Shown: positions 24,025 through 31,749 of the stretch, in pieces
Layout of the letters: every line of letters starts with the position of its first letter
Numbering within the stretch: position 1 is the first letter of the stretch
Assembly (NCBI GenBank): GCA_045599645.1
Contig: JAZRWI010000070.1
Span: forward strand, 1 to 64,000
Direction: 5' to 3'
DNA length: 64,000 nucleotides
From: RUG334 sp045599645
GTDB lineage: Bacteria; Muiribacteriota; Ozemobacteria; Ozemobacterales; Ozemobacteraceae
Position numbers and translations under genes: made by a program
Notes under the pieces: generated by a model
Database searches by the model: none
Told to the model about the DNA's origin: nothing
Seen by the model: only the letters and a program-made list of their open reading frames with translations

Positions 24025-24485
24025 GTCGATGCTTCGCATCGACGTGAATACCGACCTTTGGTCGGCGTGAAAAACTGCTTCGCAGTCGTGAAAACCACTT
24101 TGTGGTGTGAAAAACTGCTTCGCAGTAATGAAAGCCACTTCGTGGCGAGAAAATCCCCGCGCCGAAAGGCAGTCACTGAGCTTCGAAAGCGATTGGCTAA
24201 AACCCCCGCGCCGAAAGACTGTCTCTGAGCTTCGAAAGCAATTGGCTAAAACCCACGCGCCGAAAGGCAGTCACTGAGCTTCAAAAGCGATTGGCTAAAA
24301 CCCACGCGCCGAAAGGCAGTCACTGAGTTTCAAAAGCGATTGGCTAAAACCCCCGCGCCGAAAGGCGTGTTTCACTCCTGCCACGCAGTGGCAGGTTTTC
24401 ACTCTTGCGCCAGCAAGTTTTCACTCCAGCCATCGGCTGGTTTTCACATCCGCGAAGCGGATTTTTCACGTCGGCGTTAGCCGAC
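24025..24485. repeat. Hairpin array 1 (variable stems, GTGAAAA/TTTTCAC linkers)
   Basis: The left arm has six small palindromes (GTCGATGCTTCGCATCGAC, CCGACCTTTGGTCGG, ACTGCTTCGCAGT, ACCACTTTGTGGT, ACTGCTTCGCAGT, GCCACTTCGTGGC) separated by GTGAAAA-like linkers. The centre has four 49-bp direct repeats containing GCGCCGAAAGGC and GGCTAAAACC. The right arm has five palindromes (such as TGCCACGCAGTGGCA, ATCCGCGAAGCGGAT, GTCGGCGTTAGCCGAC) separated by TTTTCAC. The array lies between divergent genes (rpmB and 24553). No coding potential is credible. Confidence 0.9.
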
Positions 24486-24552
24486 TTTCTTCTATTTACT
24501 CCGCCTCTATTTTATGTTATCTTTTATCTATATCTTTATGGAGGTAAATCTA

Positions 24553-24972
24553 ATGTGGCCTCGCTGGGTTCGTGCTCTTTCAACTATATGGGTTGCTTAT
24601 GACAGCCAGAAACGTGGAAAAGTAAATATTCTCTGGACCTTAGTAGTTCTTTTCTTCGGTCCGTTGTTGATTCCTTTTTATGTTGCTATACGTCCTGCTC
24701 TCCAGAATGAAAAAGTTGTAGGTAATTATTTCTGGCGCTTACTGAAAGCTTGTGAAAACCTATTTCTGTGGGTAATAGGCTTAGCTTCTTCTGCTGTATT
24801 TATTGAAAATATTACAACTCCTAAGAGCGATGAACTTTCTGAAGTTAAAAGAGCTGAAATCAAAGCCGGTAGCATTCTTGCCATGATTGCTGTCATTATT
24901 ATGATTGGTCTTGATAAATTCGGTCTGGATTTCGTTAATGATTTCATTGAAAAGAAATATATCAAGAAATGA
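24553..24972 (+). CDS. Small multi-pass membrane protein, function unknown
   Basis: I place the start at ATG 24553, with GGAGG ten bases upstream. This gives 139 residues (MWPRWVRALSTIW). Three hydrophobic segments are visible: ILWTLVVLFFGPLLIPFYVA, LFLWVIGLASSAVFI and GSILAMIAVIIMIG. The first part resembles short membrane proteins annotated only as hypothetical. Its stop overlaps the ATG of the alpha/beta hydrolase by four bases, so the two are co-translated. Confidence 0.6.
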   Translation: MWPRWVRALSTIWVAYDSQKRGKVNILWTLVVLFFGPLLIPFYVAIRPALQNEKVVGNYFWRLLKACENLFLWVIGLASSAVFIENITTPKSDELSEVKRAEIKAGSILAMIAVIIMIGLDKFGLDFVNDFIEKKYIKK

Positions 24973-26072
24973 GTTTTTTTGCTGATTGGTTTAAAACAAA
25001 AAGTAATAGCTTTTCAGCTAATAAAAAATATTGTATTGCTTCAGCAGTAGCCTTGGCTACTGCCTTTTCTCTTTTGGCTCAATATCCTGCTGAGGCACGC
25101 ACAATTAAACAAGGGCCTCTTCAGGAAATTGCAGGGCCAGGCGGTCGAGATTATCCCCATGGTGGCTTTACCTATTGGGAATCCGGTTTCAGGGCTCATG
25201 AAAGATATCTCGTCTTTGAGCCAGCCCAGCCGGCACCTGAAAAAACAGGCTTTGTTCTTTTTATTCATGATTTATTGACCCCATCACCTGAATACTATAT
25301 GGGACAGATTCGCCATCTTTGCAGAAAGGGTTGGATAGTTCTTTTTCCATACTACGAGGGAACAGATCAGCCGACGAAACATTATTTATTTAATATAGTG
25401 CGTTCTGTAAAGGATTATTTGCAGCGGTCATTTGAACGTAACCAGATGAAGACTGATACCACAAAATTTGCAATCTTTGGTCATGGTTCAGGAGCTGTTC
25501 TTGCCGCAGATACTGCTGCTGTATATGATTATTTCGGATTACCCCTGCCAAAGGTTCTACTTGTATCTATGCCTGATAGAACCTATACAAAGATGCTTGA
25601 TTTAACTGGTGTGAGCCGTGAAACAAGAATGGCTGTCATTAGTGGCGATAAAGTAAATGAAGCTGATGCTCAGGGAGCCAGAGATATTTTTTATACTGCT
25701 GACAGAGTAAAAACAGCTAACAAAATTTTTATTACTGTTCAGTCAGATTATTATGGTCAGCCACCTCTTATTGCTGATAGAAGCTCAGCTTTAAGTCCTG
25801 AAAATCCTAAAAGAGAAAAAATCGTTGTCAACAGGCACAACGAATTCATCAGAACCTACAAGAGCACTTTTCTTGCTCCTTTTGTGAAGGCAGACGATAT
25901 CGAGAACTTTGATTGGAGAGCTGATTTCAGAGTATTTGATATGCTTTGTATTGCAGCTTTTAATCTGAATTCAGATCTCAAACCGATGAAAAAATCAGAA
26001 GAGCTTCGCTCAATGGGATATTGGAGCGATGGAAGAAAAATCAAACCTCTGATTATAACAGACAGACCATAA
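24969..26072 (+). CDS. Secreted alpha/beta-hydrolase fold protein
   Basis: The 367 residues open with a signal peptide after a short basic stretch (KYCIASAVALATAFSLLAQY, then AEA-RT). The core is alpha/beta hydrolase-like: FVLFIHDLLTPSPEYYMGQI as the oxyanion loop strand, WIVLFPYYEGTD, and a nucleophile elbow FGHGSGAVLAADTA (Ser near residue 175). A candidate catalytic His lies in VNRHNEF. The substrate cannot be read from sequence; relatives are esterases and lipase-like enzymes. It is co-translated with the membrane protein upstream. Hairpin array 2 begins seven bases after its stop. Confidence 0.65.
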   Translation: MSFFADWFKTKSNSFSANKKYCIASAVALATAFSLLAQYPAEARTIKQGPLQEIAGPGGRDYPHGGFTYWESGFRAHERYLVFEPAQPAPEKTGFVLFIHDLLTPSPEYYMGQIRHLCRKGWIVLFPYYEGTDQPTKHYLFNIVRSVKDYLQRSFERNQMKTDTTKFAIFGHGSGAVLAADTAAVYDYFGLPLPKVLLVSMPDRTYTKMLDLTGVSRETRMAVISGDKVNEADAQGARDIFYTADRVKTANKIFITVQSDYYGQPPLIADRSSALSPENPKREKIVVNRHNEFIRTYKSTFLAPFVKADDIENFDWRADFRVFDMLCIAAFNLNSDLKPMKKSEELRSMGYWSDGRKIKPLIITDRP

Positions 26073-26078
26073 AAAAAA

Positions 26079-26588
26079 GGTCGATGCTTTGCATCGACGT
26101 GAATACCGACCTTTGGTCGGTGTGAAAAACTGCTTCGCAGTAGTGAATACCACTTCGTGGTGTGAAAAACTGCTTCGCAGTAGTGAAAGCCACTTCGTGG
26201 CGAGAAAACCCACGCGCCGAAAGGCAGTCACTGAACTTCAAAAGCGATTGGCTAAAACCCACGCGCCGAAAGGCTGTCTCTGAGCTTCAAAAACTGTTGG
26301 CTAAAATCCACGCGCCGAAAAGGCAGTCACTGAGCTTCGAAAGCAATTGGCTAAAACCCACGCGCCGAAAGGCTGTCTCTGAGCTTCGAAAGCAATTGGC
26401 TAAAACCCACGCGCCGAAAGGCAGTCACTGAGCTTCGAAAACTGTTGGCTAAAACCCACGCGCCGAAAGGCGTGTTTCACTCCTGCCACGCAGTGGCAGG
26501 TTTTCACTCTTGCGCCAGCAAGTTTTCACTCCAGCCATCGGCTGGTTTTCACATCCGCGAAGCGGATTTTCACGTCGGCTTCAGCCGA
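26079..26588. repeat. Hairpin array 2, near-copy of array 1
   Basis: It has the same layout as array 1: left-arm hairpins with GTGAAAA linkers, five to six 49-bp repeats (CGCGCCGAAAGGC...GGCTAAAACC), then right-arm hairpins with TTTTCAC linkers. Left and right arms are nearly identical to array 1, with scattered single-base changes (for example GCTTCGC to GCTTTGC). The number of 49-bp units differs. It fills the gap between the convergent hydrolase and ddl genes and ends three bases before the ddl stop. Confidence 0.9.
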
Positions 26589-26591
26589 CCT

Positions 26592-27713
26592 TCAAGCTAC
26601 TGCCGCAAGAGATTCCTGCTTATCCTTATAGCGTTCAATGGCAAGCTTGATGAGTTCATCAAGAAGCTTATTATATGGTAACCCTGTTGCTTCCCACAGC
26701 TTTGGATACATACTGATGCTTGTGAAGCCTGGCAAAGTGTTGATTTCATTGATAATAATATTATTTGTTTCTTTTTCAACGAAGAAGTCAACTCTTGCTA
26801 ATCCGGCGCCGTCAAGGGCCTTATAAGCTTTCACTGCAGATTCTCTGATCTTTTCAATCATATCATCAGATAGCTTGGCAGGGATTTCAAGCTTAGACTT
26901 GTCATCAATATACTTAGCTGAGTAATCGTAAAATTCGTTACACGGAACGATTTCGCCAGGCAGAGAAGCTTTCGGATAATCATTTCCCATTACAGAAACT
27001 TCTATTTCTCTAGCGTTGATAGCTTTTTCAATGAGAATCTTGCGGTCATATTTGCATGCTTCTTCCATAGCAGCCTTCAATTCGTCCTGATTGCGGGCTT
27101 TGCTAATGCCAACTGAAGAACCTGAATTAACCGGCTTGATAAAGCATGGGTAACCAAGCTGCTTTTCTATTTTATCGATAGACTGTTTTTGTTCATTGCG
27201 CCAGTCACAGCGAAGAATTTCAACATATGGTGCGATTGCTATACCAGCGTCCTTGAAAAGCTTTTTGGCGATGGTTTTGTCCATACCGGCAGCTGAAGCG
27301 ATAACACCGCAGCCTACATATGGCATGTCAGCCTGGTCAAGAAGACCCTGCAGAGTGCCGTCTTCCCCATAAGTGCCGTGATTAATCGGGAATACAACAT
27401 CAAGCTTGATGAGTTCGTTTTTGCCGTTATCATTCAATGCAATGAGACCTGTATTTTCTGTGTCACTGCTGAATACAACCTTGCGTGAACCTGCTAATGC
27501 TGATTTATCTTTGGTTTTACTGTATTTCTGCATCATTTCGGTAGTTACGTCGGTCAGCCAAACGCCTGTGCGGGTAATACCAATTGGAATAATTTCATAC
27601 TTATCTTTATCAAGGGCTTTCATAATTGAAGCGGCTGAAATTAATGAAACGTCGTGTTCGCCTGATCGCCCTCCGAATATAATACCAACTCTGATTTTGT
27701 TTGCCTTATCCAT
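26592..27713 (-). CDS. ddl: D-alanine--D-alanine ligase
   Basis: The 373 residues contain the complete ATP-grasp ligase. RVGIIFGGRSGEHDVSLISA is the substrate loop with the catalytic Glu. Further blocks are FPINHGTYGEDGTLQGLLDQ, MDKTIAKKLFKDAGI, FIKPVNSGSSVGISK and GLARVDFFVE with INEINTLPGFTSISMYP for Mg binding. It joins two D-alanines for peptidoglycan precursors in the cytoplasm. GGAGC precedes the start. A strong hairpin terminator lies 22 bp upstream, so ddl probably has its own promoter or relies on read-through; I see no convincing -35 box. The 3' end abuts hairpin array 2. Confidence 0.95.
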   Translation of the reverse strand: MDKANKIRVGIIFGGRSGEHDVSLISAASIMKALDKDKYEIIPIGITRTGVWLTDVTTEMMQKYSKTKDKSALAGSRKVVFSSDTENTGLIALNDNGKNELIKLDVVFPINHGTYGEDGTLQGLLDQADMPYVGCGVIASAAGMDKTIAKKLFKDAGIAIAPYVEILRCDWRNEQKQSIDKIEKQLGYPCFIKPVNSGSSVGISKARNQDELKAAMEEACKYDRKILIEKAINAREIEVSVMGNDYPKASLPGEIVPCNEFYDYSAKYIDDKSKLEIPAKLSDDMIEKIRESAVKAYKALDGAGLARVDFFVEKETNNIIINEINTLPGFTSISMYPKLWEATGLPYNKLLDELIKLAIERYKDKQESLAAVA

Positions 27714-27734
27714 ATCTTAATTGCTCCTTAGCAA

Positions 27735-27785
27735 TATATAAAAAAGTTCGACCACTTATCCATATCGGCTTTTGTGGTCGAACTT
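27735..27785 (-). terminator. Strong intrinsic terminator of the TAXI gene
   Basis: On the minus strand AAGTTCGACCAC pairs perfectly with GTGGTCGAACTT (12 bp, positions 27774-27785 and 27744-27755) and is followed by TTTTTTATATA. It lies between the TAXI stop and the ddl ribosome-binding site. Confidence 0.88.
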
Positions 27786-27838
27786 CTTAGAATCAGTATT
27801 GTGAAGCGATTTTATCGCATGTTAGAAAATATTGATTA

Positions 27839-28780
27839 TTATTCTTCAGTAAATGCTTTTTCAGCGCCTTCGCCAACCTTTATTGGAAGCTGCTGGCGCA
27901 ATCTTGCTTTTGTAATTTTGTTAAGTCTTGTATGATACTGGCCAAGTTCTTCTGGTTTGCTGAAGAGGGCCTTGGTTAATGCATACTGGTCGTTAACGGA
28001 AAGTGTTGGGCCGGAAACAAGTATAGCACTGATTTCTAATACATTAAGCTCTGTTGCACTACCTGTATATTGCTTCTGGTCAACTGCATTCGGGAAATAG
28101 AATGCGTAGTCATTTACCAGCTTCTGAGTAAGATCCATGTCGATAGAAACCAAATCAATTTCTATTTTCTTGGAGAGTTCAATAATGGATGGATTCGGGA
28201 ATCCGCTTGTGAATACAAAACCGTCTATTTCGCCGGCTTCCAGAGCTATCATTGCGTCCTTGGTATCGATGTAAATGCAGGTTACCTTGTCGAGAACTCC
28301 TGCTGCACCAAGAATCTGGTCTACGTTATAGCGGGTGCCGCTGTTTTTACCACCAACAGCTATTTTTTTGCCGGCCAAATCGCTAAGCTTTGAAATATAG
28401 CTATCTCTTCTTACTATAAATTGTACTACTTCAGGGAAAAGGGTAGCAATACCACTGAGGCCTTCGAACTTATTGCCTTCGAACATGGCTGAACCAGTGT
28501 TGGCATAGCAGGCTATATCGTTCTGGATAAGTGCTAAGTCGACTTTGCCGTCCTTGAGCATTTGAATATTGTCTACGCTGCCGTCTGTTTCAATTACTTT
28601 GATAGTAACATCGGGGTATTGGTTTTTGATAATCTTGTCTAAGGCTTCTCCAACAGAATAATAAACACCACTTTTTGAACCAGTGGCAATAGTATATTCC
28701 TTGCGGCTTAAAGAATCTCCACAGCCTGTTAAGCCTATTAGAGCTGTGAGCATCAATACTATACTAAAAAAACGCTTCAT
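27839..28780 (-). CDS. TAXI-family TRAP-type solute-binding lipoprotein (orphan)
   Basis: Start ATG 28780 has GGGAGGT upstream, giving 313 residues. The lipobox is TALIGLTGC. The TAXI core follows: YTIATGSKSGVYYSVGEALD, IQMLKDGKVDLALIQNDIA, LAGKKIAVGGKNSGTRYNVD and ALEAGEIDGFVFTSGFPNP. TAXI proteins bind carboxylates such as glutamate or 2-oxoglutarate and normally sit beside a fused DctQM-type permease gene. None is present here, so the partner is elsewhere or the protein works as a sensor. It has its own promoter (28805-28833) and terminator, confirming a single-gene unit. Confidence 0.85.
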   Translation of the reverse strand: MKRFFSIVLMLTALIGLTGCGDSLSRKEYTIATGSKSGVYYSVGEALDKIIKNQYPDVTIKVIETDGSVDNIQMLKDGKVDLALIQNDIACYANTGSAMFEGNKFEGLSGIATLFPEVVQFIVRRDSYISKLSDLAGKKIAVGGKNSGTRYNVDQILGAAGVLDKVTCIYIDTKDAMIALEAGEIDGFVFTSGFPNPSIIELSKKIEIDLVSIDMDLTQKLVNDYAFYFPNAVDQKQYTGSATELNVLEISAILVSGPTLSVNDQYALTKALFSKPEELGQYHTRLNKITKARLRQQLPIKVGEGAEKAFTEE

Positions 28781-28804
28781 AATACCTCCCAAAAATGCAC
28801 GTGT

Positions 28805-28833
28805 ATAATATCACATCTGAGGTTATTATGCTA
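28805..28833 (-). promoter_or_regulatory. Putative promoter of the TAXI gene
   Basis: On the minus strand TAGCAT (28833-28828), a 17-bp spacer and TATTAT (28810-28805). The GGGAGGT ribosome-binding site follows about 15 bp later. Confidence 0.5.
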
Positions 28834-28914
28834 ATTAAATTTAAAACAGCCGGGACTGGGGCCGGGGACGACATGCAAAGTTTCTGTTGCTCGACCGGAT
28901 TGGTGTTATAACCC

Positions 28915-28955
28915 AATTCATAATTCATAATGCATAATTCATAATTCATAATGCA
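28915..28955. repeat. Heptamer array, AATTCAT/AATGCAT family
   Basis: Six 7-bp units AATTCAT or AATGCAT run head to tail and end in CACAATTGATTG. The same closing phrase follows the arrays at 49.9 and 51.3 kb. Downstream, AATTGAGAATGGAGAATTTTT also matches the sequence after the 51.3-kb array. The remainder of the gap 28834-29061 shows no gene. Confidence 0.85.
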
Positions 28956-29061
28956 CAATTGATTGTTGATTGGTTTCTACTGCTTCGACCTCATCTCTGC
29001 TAATGCCCAAATTGAGAATGGAGAATTTTTTGTTGGTAATGACCTGTATAACCCTCCTTTT

Positions 29062-29209
29062 AGAGGCTGTCCCAAAACTAGAAATTTGTAAAAATCCAGG
29101 TGTACAGTAGAGTCCTAAAAACCTCCCTTTTCAAGGGAGGGTAGGGAGGGTTTTGATTTTTGAAGGAACTTGTTTTAAATGCATAAAATCGAGTTTTTAG
29201 ACAGCCTCT
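29062..29209. mobile_element. 148-bp MITE-like element, copy 1
   Basis: Terminal inverted repeats are AGAGGCTGTC and GACAGCCTCT. An internal palindrome CCTCCCTTTTCAAGGGAGG sits in the middle, followed by GTAGGGAGGGTTTTG. It encodes nothing. Two copies in the opposite orientation stand in tandem at 63472-63770. Short length, inverted ends and dispersed copies fit a non-autonomous transposable element; no matching transposase is present in the window. Confidence 0.8.
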
Positions 29210-29250
29210 AAGGAGAGACTAAGGGAGGTTTGCCCTGCTTCTTCCTACTG

Positions 29251-29372
29251 ATAGCTGGTGCCCGATGGCTGTTGGCTGCTGCTTTCTCGGCAAATAGCTA
29301 ACAGCCAACAGCTAATAGCGGCTGTTTCTTTCTCGGCCAATAGCTAACAGCCAACAGCTAATAGCGGCTGTT
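29251..29372. repeat. Heptamer-derived array, AGCCAAC family
   Basis: Units of AGCTAAC, AGCCAAC and AGCTAAT run in 7-bp register within a larger duplicated block of about 37-44 bp (TTTCTCGGCNAATAGC ... GCGGCTGTTTC). The same composite block appears inverted at 31.3 kb and direct at 51.4 kb. Confidence 0.8.
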
Positions 29373-29378
29373 TCGCGC

Positions 29379-30392
29379 TTAGTGCTTCTTGAAGAAGGTG
29401 ACTATTCTAGAGATTGTTTTGAAGAATGACAGACACAAGAAGCCAACAGCAGTAGATAGAATAGTAACACTTATGAAAAATACCGGACTGCCGTAGTCTA
29501 TTTCCTTTTTGACAACAGGCTTTGTTTCTTTGGTATCTTGTTGCTTGCTGTCAGTCTTAGGCTTGTCTGCAGATTTTATTTCTTTTGCGGCAACACTTGT
29601 TGCTGGCTTTTCTGTTTTCTTTTCGATAACAGGTGCTTTTACTTCAGCAGGTTTGTTTTCTTTTTCAATAGGCTTTGGCTGTGAAACAGTCTGTTGAGCC
29701 GGTGGCTGAACAGGTAGCTTAACTTCTGATACTGTTGCGGCATTTGTTGCAGTAGCAGCTGACGACTTGGGATTTTCAACCGACTTTTTCTGAAGATTGG
29801 ATAAAAGTCTTTGTTCGATATCTGCAGAAGTCATTAGTGGTTTGTTGGCAGTTGGAGTAGCCTTAGCTTCTTCAGGCTTTGAAGAGTTCTGTTCTTTACT
29901 TTGGCTGGTCCTGGTTTCCAGCTGTTCCTTTACCTCAAGCTTTTTGCCTCTGCCAAATTTGTGACGTTCTTTGTCTCCGATAGGTAACGCTCTCTGAACA
30001 ACTACTATTTTGCCTTTTTCATTGATATATCGGTAAGTAATAAGGTCACCGAATTCAAGGAAGAACTTTTCAACTTCTTTCTTAGATGATATTTCAAAAT
30101 GGAATACAGCTTTGCTGGAATTTACACCAGAACAAATGTTTACCTGGATATCATCAGATTTTTGCAGATAATCTATTTCTTTGATTTCATCAAGAGGGTA
30201 AACCAATATGATTGGTTTTGAATTTGCTTCTTGTTGACCGTGCAGAATGATAGCCTGGTTTGTGGAAACAAGCCATATTATATTAGGCTTCTTGTTGTCC
30301 TGTAATAAAGCCTGGGTAACTGTTTCGCCTGATACCAGATGCGGGGTAATATTGGCTAGAATGTCCTTTGGTAATGCTTGGATCTGGCTCAT
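29379..30392 (-). CDS. PH-like/disordered protein with C-terminal membrane helix, function unknown
   Basis: The 337 residues split into three parts. Residues 1-130 look like a small beta-rich domain (IIWLVSTNQAIILHG, IILVYPLDEIKEIDYLQKSD, KAVFHFEISSKKEVEKFF), reminiscent of bacterial PH-like domains. Residues 130-290 are low-complexity Lys/Pro/Thr/Glu, likely disordered. The last 35 residues hold a membrane helix (VFFISVTILSTAVGFLCL) and a basic tail, as in tail-anchored proteins. It starts one base after the stop of the YbjN-like gene. I do not recognise a family. Confidence 0.55.
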   Translation of the reverse strand: MSQIQALPKDILANITPHLVSGETVTQALLQDNKKPNIIWLVSTNQAIILHGQQEANSKPIILVYPLDEIKEIDYLQKSDDIQVNICSGVNSSKAVFHFEISSKKEVEKFFLEFGDLITYRYINEKGKIVVVQRALPIGDKERHKFGRGKKLEVKEQLETRTSQSKEQNSSKPEEAKATPTANKPLMTSADIEQRLLSNLQKKSVENPKSSAATATNAATVSEVKLPVQPPAQQTVSQPKPIEKENKPAEVKAPVIEKKTEKPATSVAAKEIKSADKPKTDSKQQDTKETKPVVKKEIDYGSPVFFISVTILSTAVGFLCLSFFKTISRIVTFFKKH

Positions 30393-30393
30393 A

Positions 30394-30969
30394 TCACTCT
30401 TCTTCCTCTTCCTTTGAAACGCCGGTTTCTGGGTCTATATGCAGTGCCATGTCTGATTGAATCATGAGATTCTGTACAACCTGCTGGAAATCTTCTGCAT
30501 CAAAAACACTCAGAGGAATTTTGCATTGAATCATAAGAATATCGCGTTTTGGAGCATCTTCTTCGTCTTCTTCATCAAATTCAATGCTTTCGCCTTCTTC
30601 AGCAAAGATTGGTTCTGCTTCTTCTGGCTTATCTTGAATATGGGCAACTGTGAAGGTTGCATTTATTAGCTCTGAATTAAGATCTAATATCTGCATTAAA
30701 CCATCACGGTCGATATCAGTGATTTCTTTAAGATGGATACCTGTTGTTACTGTGGCGATGCCTATGGATTCTTCGTTATCTTCGATACCAATGAAACCAC
30801 TGATTGCATCTTCTATTAAGAATGTCCAGAGAACACCAATATCGTGTTCGTCACAAAGAACGCATTCGTAGCTTGAGCATTCTTTGGCAAGAACCTCTTC
30901 AATATCTACAGCAAAATCTGCTTTTAAAGTGCGGATATCTAATTCATTGGATTCTTTCTGGTCCATCAT
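30394..30969 (-). CDS. YbjN-like (T3SS-chaperone-fold) acidic protein
   Basis: The 191 residues are strongly acidic, with a run EFDEEDEEDAP and the C-terminal KEEEEE. The pattern GVLWTFLIEDAISGFIGIED, QILDLNSELINATFTVAH and IPLSVFDAEDFQQVVQNL resembles YbjN/T3SS class I chaperone-like folds, which have helix, sheet and the dimerising 'LN' turn. Such proteins bind partner proteins rather than catalyse. It starts with paired ATGs after GGAGAG. It is followed directly by the PH-like protein, which may be its partner; this is inferred from adjacency only. Confidence 0.5.
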   Translation of the reverse strand: MMDQKESNELDIRTLKADFAVDIEEVLAKECSSYECVLCDEHDIGVLWTFLIEDAISGFIGIEDNEESIGIATVTTGIHLKEITDIDRDGLMQILDLNSELINATFTVAHIQDKPEEAEPIFAEEGESIEFDEEDEEDAPKRDILMIQCKIPLSVFDAEDFQQVVQNLMIQSDMALHIDPETGVSKEEEEE

Positions 30970-30998
30970 TCTCTCCGTTGTGTTAAGGGTAAGGCGTA

Positions 30999-31262
30999 TT
31001 ACTGTGCGCCTTTAACGTATTTTTCGTTTAATTCGAGGGTAATATACTGGGAATTAATCGGACTTGCCAGGTAGTTGTTCATGTCTGTGCAGGTCTTTAC
31101 AAGATTTTCATAATCCGGAACCCTGACTTCTTTGCCGCATAAGCCGCAATGGAGAATCCCCTGCTGGTCCTTGATTGATTCGTGGCTGGCTTTCATGTGG
31201 TGCTTACAGTTTGCACACTGAATATCAAAATAAAAAACCAGTCCGGTAATAGTTTCTAACAT
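30999..31262 (-). CDS. Small zinc-ribbon protein, function unknown
   Basis: I place the start at ATG 31262 (MLETITGLVF), where CCGAGG stands ten bases upstream. This gives 87 residues. Two CxxC pairs (CANC and CGLC, 26 residues apart) with IQCANCKHHMKAS and GILHCGLCGKEVRVPDYENL form a zinc ribbon. A helical tail follows (LVKTCTDMNNYLASP). It is the first gene of a three-gene minus-strand run with the YbjN-like and PH-like proteins. No DNA-binding or enzymatic domain is visible. Confidence 0.6.
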   Translation of the reverse strand: MLETITGLVFYFDIQCANCKHHMKASHESIKDQQGILHCGLCGKEVRVPDYENLVKTCTDMNNYLASPINSQYITLELNEKYVKGAQ

Positions 31263-31324
31263 TTTATTTGCCTCGGTATTCGATATATAAAGTAATTCTA
31301 TCACCATTCTATATTAATAACAAG

Positions 31325-31566
31325 AGCCCCGTAGCTAGAAAGTCGGAAGCTGGAAGCCAGAAGCTAGAAGCAGGAAGCTTACGGCTGTCGGCACCAGCTA
31401 TCGGCCGAGAGAAACAGTTGCTATTAGCTTTTGGCTGTTAGCTATTCGCCGAGAGAAACAGCAACCAACAGCCATCTGCTACCAGCTATCAGCCGAGAGA
31501 AACAGCCGCTATTAGCTGTTGGCTATTAGCTATTCGCCGAGAAAACAGCCGCTATCAGCTGTAGGC
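31325..31566. repeat. Heptamer-derived array, AGCCAAC family (inverted orientation)
   Basis: TAGCTGTTGGC, TTAGCTATTCGCCGAGAGAAAC and similar phrases recur four times in 7-bp register, the reverse complement of the arrays at 29.3 and 51.4 kb. The rest of the gap to 31749 is AT-rich and shows only weak promoter-like boxes. Confidence 0.8.
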
Positions 31567-31749
31567 TCATTCATTGCCTCGTCACCCACCTGTACAGACG
31601 AATCAGTTTGCTAGTTTTATATAAATATTCCTAAGAATTGCATACAGATAAAACATTATCATGTTATACTCATTTTTGGGAGATATTTACAGATGCTGAA
31701 TTATTGAAGTCTTAATTGTTAATGTTTTATTAAAAAGAAGGGGTTTAAC

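Noticed and set aside
24025..24485. CRISPR array
   Set aside because: Neither the direct repeats nor the hairpins enclose unique spacers of constant length; the 49-bp units are contiguous and no cas gene is near.
26089..26681. Plus-strand frames with repeated KTHAPKG
   Set aside because: They are translations of hairpin array 2 and overlap the ddl end; composition is set by the 49-bp repeat.
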